9,986 nucleotides of DNA, taken from NCBI GenBank assembly GCA_945639745.1, contig CALZEK010000032.1, positions 1-9,986 of the forward strand, read 5' to 3'. The stretch is from an uncultured Bacillaceae bacterium (lineage in GTDB: Bacteria; Bacillota; Bacilli; Bacillales; Amphibacillaceae). How positions within the stretch are numbered: position 1 is the first letter of the stretch; each line of letters begins with the position of its first letter. This document shows, piece by piece, positions 6,012-9,986 of the stretch. The position numbers and the translations under genes are program-made. The notes beneath the pieces are model-generated. The model saw nothing but the letters and a program-made list of their open reading frames with translations, was not told the origin of the DNA and searched no databases.

Positions 6012-9000
6012 TTAATCTTCTCCTTTCTTATTTGCTTCTATTATTTTTTCAATGATTGTGTCATCATTATATTCTTTTAAATGGTTATAATTATTGCTTT
6101 TTAAAGAAGGATCAAATTGACAAACTGATTTAAATGAACAAAAACTACAGGCATTTCCATATTTATTTTCATAAGGATTTAATTTGATATCACCACTTGT
6201 CATTTCAATACCTGAGCGTTTCGTTAGTTCGCGCACATAAGTTCTTAATTCTTTAAATGAAGCTTCACTTGCGACTTTAGAATTACTATAAAAGTCACCA
6301 TCTTTTTTTAACCCAACAGGCACAACGTCACTTGTTCCTGACTCTAATGATGTATCCATTAAACTTGCAATTGTTGGATCTGCTACCACTAACCCTTGCA
6401 TTTTATATGCTTTAAAAATATCTTCTTCGATATCTAATTGATTAAAACTCTTTGGTTCAGCTAGCATAGCATTATGAACATGGAAATAAAGTATGCCCGC
6501 TTCTTTTGCTTGCTTGTTTAGCCATGTAGGAGATTGTGTTAAGACAACATCTAAATAAGTTAGCATCTGTAAGGCGAGTCCATAATAAACATCTACTAAA
6601 CTTAATCCTTTAGAGCTTGATTTATAATCAATAATTCGTAAATATAATGATTCATTATGAATTGCTTGATCAACTCGATCTATTCGACCTCTAAGTGCTA
6701 GTTCATAACCATTTGGAAGCTCGACAATTAAAGGAGCTAAATCTTCATTATCGAATCCAAATCCTAACTCAATGCCCAGAATCGTAAATCCACTAAGCCG
6801 AGCTTGTTCACTTAAAATATAAGTCGCTTTTGCAATAATATCTTCTAATTTTTGTTGAATATACTTATAACGATTAGAACTCGATAAGATTCGATGTTGT
6901 AAAACCGGACTTAGATGGTTTATTGATTTCCTGGCATATTTTTTAGCATCATCTTTACTTACATCAGCAAAATGTTTATTTTCTTGCTTAACCCATTCAG
7001 CAATTACTTTTAATGCCTCATGAAATAATTGCCCCATATCAGGTGCATCTAATGTGTATGTTCTACGTTCTTCTAGTTTTAAATTATATTGTAAATAATG
7101 TTGATAAGAACAACGATAATATGTTTCTAAACGCGATACACTCGTTTCAATTTTTTGTGGATAAAAAGCTGTCGTTGTTGGTTGCGATAGCTTAGTTGGC
7201 TTATTTTCATAAAACAAACTTTCTAACACAAGTTTTGTTGATTGGTTTTGACTTTCATGCTTAATATACCAATTTAAGACAGACAACCATATTTCATCTA
7301 CTGGATAACCTCTCAACTTTCTCGCTAATTGAGCTGTTAAAGGCGCTCTTGTTTTTCTTTGTGTGGTAATAAAACGTGTCGCATCTTTAATTTCTTCAGG
7401 TTCCTGAAGTAAGATTGGTTTAGCTAAGCTAGGGAATAAGTCATACAAACGAGTTATAAGTTGTGAGGCGAGCTTTGCGCGACCTTCGCTGTCACTTATC
7501 GGATAACTTATCCATAAATAATCCGTGACTGAAGAAAAAGCATTATGCATGTAAAACCAATCATCAAGCAATTGCCTTTTACTACTAGATGCTAATTCTA
7601 AACCATATATTTTAAGCGTCTCGCGTTCTTGTTCATTAATCATCCCGTCTGTTGGAGGTATTTTAGGCCAAACACCTTCATTTACACCAAGTAAAAATGC
7701 GCATTTTTTATTAGTTATTCTCGAATGATCAATTGATGCAACGATAATATGATCTAAATTAGGTGGTACATGGGAAAATTCTAATGATTCCAGTCCTGCT
7801 TCTAGGACTGATTTAAACATTGATTGAGATATTTTTTCATCACCGGATATTTCAACATATTCATCAATCAATTGAATTAAGCTCGACCAAACTTGCTCTT
7901 GTTCACGAGCTTTTTCTAACTCTCCTGCTTCATCATATAAAAAGCGCATATTTTCTAAGTTAGATACAACATCTATTGCTTCTAAGTATGTAAATAATAT
8001 TTGACATTTTTCTTTGACTGTTTTAGCTTCTCTAATTGTTTTATCGAATTGTTTTAATGCTTGAACTACTTGATTTCGATAACTGTTAATTTTTTCTTGT
8101 TCTTTTAACTCATGAGTCGTTTGGCTACCTTTTGAGAAACCTTTAAATCTTTGCACTAACCAATCATCTTTTTGTAACCACTGATTTTTATAACGTATAC
8201 CATATTCTAAACAGTAATTTTCTAAGCGATCGATTGCATCATCTGTTAAAGGATATTTCTCATCAGTTGCTGGAATAAAACCTGTTTTTAGAAGTCTAAA
8301 CATATCTTCATAACGCCAATTACTCTCAACTAATTCAAATAATGAATAAATCATTTCAATTAACGGATGATTTAACATGGGCTTTTTTTCATCAATAAAT
8401 AAAGGTATTTCATAATCTAAAAAAACTGTTTCAATTAAAGAATTATATGTATTTGCATCACGCATAAAAATAACAAAGTCATTGTAACGATAATCTTTTT
8501 CTCTAACTAATGTTAATATTTTTTGAGCAGCGCCTTCTACTTCAGCTCTTGAATGGACTGCTTCTGCTACTTCTATTGGCAGATTAGCTTTTGAAGTAAG
8601 TTGTGGAGTAGGTCGCGTATCAAAGTGTTTTTCCAAATGTAATAATGCTTTATTTTCTTTTAGATAACTAGATTCTTCTGTCAGATAAACATGATTTTTT
8701 TCTTGAATGTTTTTCTCTTTAGCTATGGCTTTTAATACTTGATAAGTTTCGGTTGTTTGATGAAATAAATCAAGTTCATCAAGTTGATCTAGCTTGTCAT
8801 AATCTAAAGATAAAGCAATAGTCACTTGACTTGCAACGTCTAATAAAGCTTCGATGATTGATAATTCTTTTGGAGTAAATCGATAAAATCCATCAATATA
8901 AATATGTGCATTTTGCATTGAAGGTGCATTTTTAAGTTGATCTGCTAACATTTGTAATTGATCTTCACCATCAATATACTTATCTTCAAGCGCTAAGGAA

Positions 9001-9509
9001 AATTCATTAAAGACGTCATACAAATCTGTTAATTTATTTGATAATTGATTTTTATTTTGAATCTGTTCGATATGGTCAATTTGTTCTTTTAAAGATTGTG
9101 GTGTAATACAGTGACGTTTAAACTCTGTCATCACACCTTCTAGTTCTTCAATAAAACCTTGTTTTTCAATTGCCTTTTGAAAAACTAAAAAAGGCTCATC
9201 ACGGTGTTCAATGATTTTCCTTAACATCATTTGCATACCTGTTGAGCTTATGTGTTGTTTAGCTGCACCACTTGTTTCTTGAATAACATGCCAAGCAAGT
9301 CGTGAAAAACTATATACTTGTGATCGAATACTACCATTTAACTCATCATCTTTAAATAATGATTTTTCTTGTTCAAATGTCATTTGTTCTGGTGTAATAT
9401 AAAATATTGAAGGACCGATTGGTTTGTTTGTAAGTTCTGTTTTGATCTCATCGATGATAAACTGACTTTTTTTCGTGCTCACTTTTCCTAAAATAAAACG
9501 TAATGTCAA
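6012..9509 (-). CDS. addB: ATP-dependent helicase/deoxyribonuclease subunit B
   Basis: The partner of AddA. It carries the second nuclease, an iron-sulfur cluster and, in B. subtilis, the Chi-recognition function. Length is 1165 aa (about 1166 in B. subtilis). The cluster cysteines C800, C1121, C1124 and C1130 are present, the last three in CSFCSFKSVC, and fall at or next to the B. subtilis numbers. Nuclease residues are in GRIDRVD (941-947) and IIDYKSS (959-965), with D961 and K963. So the end-processing half looks intact. The N-terminal Walker A is not: the family GxxxxGK[ST] reads GKVSTKKS (8-15), with the second glycine replaced by lysine although K14 and S15 remain. The start is TTG (9509). 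No in-frame ATG occurs until codon 43, the protein aligns from residue 1 with other AddB N-termini, and a G-rich ribosome site lies 6 nt upstream. It follows the membrane-protein gene by 28 bp. Confidence 0.97.
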   Translation of the reverse strand: MTLRFILGKVSTKKSQFIIDEIKTELTNKPIGPSIFYITPEQMTFEQEKSLFKDDELNGSIRSQVYSFSRLAWHVIQETSGAAKQHISSTGMQMMLRKIIEHRDEPFLVFQKAIEKQGFIEELEGVMTEFKRHCITPQSLKEQIDHIEQIQNKNQLSNKLTDLYDVFNEFSLALEDKYIDGEDQLQMLADQLKNAPSMQNAHIYIDGFYRFTPKELSIIEALLDVASQVTIALSLDYDKLDQLDELDLFHQTTETYQVLKAIAKEKNIQEKNHVYLTEESSYLKENKALLHLEKHFDTRPTPQLTSKANLPIEVAEAVHSRAEVEGAAQKILTLVREKDYRYNDFVIFMRDANTYNSLIETVFLDYEIPLFIDEKKPMLNHPLIEMIYSLFELVESNWRYEDMFRLLKTGFIPATDEKYPLTDDAIDRLENYCLEYGIRYKNQWLQKDDWLVQRFKGFSKGSQTTHELKEQEKINSYRNQVVQALKQFDKTIREAKTVKEKCQILFTYLEAIDVVSNLENMRFLYDEAGELEKAREQEQVWSSLIQLIDEYVEISGDEKISQSMFKSVLEAGLESLEFSHVPPNLDHIIVASIDHSRITNKKCAFLLGVNEGVWPKIPPTDGMINEQERETLKIYGLELASSSKRQLLDDWFYMHNAFSSVTDYLWISYPISDSEGRAKLASQLITRLYDLFPSLAKPILLQEPEEIKDATRFITTQRKTRAPLTAQLARKLRGYPVDEIWLSVLNWYIKHESQNQSTKLVLESLFYENKPTKLSQPTTTAFYPQKIETSVSRLETYYRCSYQHYLQYNLKLEERRTYTLDAPDMGQLFHEALKVIAEWVKQENKHFADVSKDDAKKYARKSINHLSPVLQHRILSSSNRYKYIQQKLEDIIAKATYILSEQARLSGFTILGIELGFGFDNEDLAPLIVELPNGYELALRGRIDRVDQAIHNESLYLRIIDYKSSSKGLSLVDVYYGLALQMLTYLDVVLTQSPTWLNKQAKEAGILYFHVHNAMLAEPKSFNQLDIEEDIFKAYKMQGLVVADPTIASLMDTSLESGTSDVVPVGLKKDGDFYSNSKVASEASFKELRTYVRELTKRSGIEMTSGDIKLNPYENKYGNACSFCSFKSVCQFDPSLKSNNYNHLKEYNDDTIIEKIIEANKKGED
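6020..6026 (-). promoter_or_regulatory. Ribosome binding site of addA inside addB
   Basis: AAAGGAG on the minus strand is 8 nt before the addA ATG (6011) and lies within the last codons of addB, so ribosomes finishing addB pass directly over it. Confidence 0.85.
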
Positions 9510-9515
9510 TTTAAT

Positions 9516-9521
9516 CCCCCC
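9516..9521 (-). promoter_or_regulatory. Unusual all-G ribosome binding site for TTG-started addB
   Basis: GGGGGG on the minus strand is 6 nt before the TTG at 9509. It can pair with the CCUCC of 16S rRNA only through a G-U pair. Together with the TTG start, this implies weak initiation, in keeping with a low-abundance repair enzyme. A nearby ATG (9523-9521) overlaps the G-run but is out of frame and closes after five codons. Confidence 0.65.
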
Positions 9522-9537
9522 ATTTTAAAATTTCTTT

Positions 9538-9986
9538 CTACGATTTGTTTTTTATCTTTTTTTCTAAATATTTACCAAATCCCCAAAAAATAGTAATACT
9601 TATTAATATAATTGTTGTTCTTACTGGATTTTTTGCAAATTCAGAAATACTTGTTCCAATATAAGCAATAGAAAATATCATAATTGATTTCCCTAAGATT
9701 ACTGCTAAGAAAAATTGAAGTTTATTTACTTTAGATATTCCTGCAACAACATTTATTACTGATGATGGTGAAAACGGAAAACATAACAAAATAAATAACG
9801 GACCGAATCCGTGATGCTCAACCCAATTTGTTACTTTTAAAACTGTTTTTTGTGTTTTAATTTTTATAAATATCTTTTTATTTCCTAGTTTTCTAATTAT
9901 CATAAAAACTGTCATAGAACCAAGTACACTACCTAGCCATGAATAAAGAAATCCTTTTAATAAACCATATGCTAAACTATTTGCAA
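9538..9986 (-). CDS. VTT/TVP38 (DedA-like) family membrane protein, N-terminus beyond window
   Basis: The reading frame stays open from the TAG (9540-9538) to the window edge, giving 148 visible residues. The internal ATG at 9915 is not the start: the 23 residues before it (beginning ANSLAYGLLKGF, then LYSWLGSVLGS) are a typical part of this family, and the protein there is already inside a membrane region. Family signs include the GSVLGSMTVFMIIRKLG stretch, a proline-containing re-entrant segment (LCFPFSPSSVINVVAG) and three or more hydrophobic segments, followed by a basic tail (KKIKNKS). Relatives are integral membrane proteins; DedA members are linked to undecaprenyl-phosphate or phospholipid flipping, and TVP38-type members are mostly uncharacterised. 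The substrate here is unknown. A TVP38-type gene, yhjE, also lies in the broad addAB neighbourhood of B. subtilis. Only 28 bp separate it from addB, with no terminator, so co-transcription is likely. Confidence 0.85.
   Translation of the reverse strand, partial: ANSLAYGLLKGFLYSWLGSVLGSMTVFMIIRKLGNKKIFIKIKTQKTVLKVTNWVEHHGFGPLFILLCFPFSPSSVINVVAGISKVNKLQFFLAVILGKSIMIFSIAYIGTSISEFAKNPVRTTIILISITIFWGFGKYLEKKIKNKS

Noticed and set aside
9465..9475. A frameshift in addB at the A7 run near the start
   Set aside because: The frame before and after the run encodes sequence that aligns with AddB N-termini, so the gene is intact and the altered Walker A appears to be real substitutions.
9538..9915. A complete 125-aa membrane protein starting at ATG 9915
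   Set aside because: The frame continues open through 9986, and the upstream residues fit the VTT-type family, so this methionine is internal and the gene is cut by the window.

Overview
The window is AT-rich chromosomal DNA from a low-G+C Gram-positive bacterium, most probably a member of the Bacillaceae. The evidence is the AddAB helicase-nuclease pair (rather than RecBCD), Shine-Dalgarno sites of the AGGAGG/AAAGGTGG type, and AddA and AddB proteins whose lengths (1233 and 1165 aa) and catalytic-residue numbering match Bacillus subtilis almost residue for residue as I remember it. The genus cannot be fixed from the sequence alone.

All recognised genes lie on the minus strand, so transcription runs from high to low coordinates. 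From right to left they are: the 3' part of a VTT/TVP38-type membrane protein (9538-9986, cut by the window edge); addB (6012-9509); addA (2310-6011); a short-chain dehydrogenase (1600-2289); a 186-bp non-coding gap that probably carries a promoter; a type II NADH dehydrogenase (187-1401); a 33-residue single-span membrane protein (46-147); and a perfect 40-bp palindrome that looks like a bidirectional terminator (1-44).

The first four genes are packed with gaps of 28, 0 and 20 bp and no terminator between them, so they read as one operon. AddA and AddB form a heterodimer that resects double-strand breaks for RecA-dependent repair. The membrane protein and the dehydrogenase have no obvious role in that process. 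The NADH dehydrogenase and its tiny downstream partner form a second unit, probably with its own promoter, feeding electrons from NADH to quinone at the cytoplasmic face of the membrane.

This is mostly conserved housekeeping sequence. I see no mobile element, CRISPR array, tRNA or rRNA, and no clear new multi-gene system. The points worth a second look are the tiny membrane protein after the NADH dehydrogenase, the broken Walker A motif in AddB, the three-copy AAAGTTA motif in the NADH dehydrogenase promoter region, and a dehydrogenase rather than sbcDC directly after addA.
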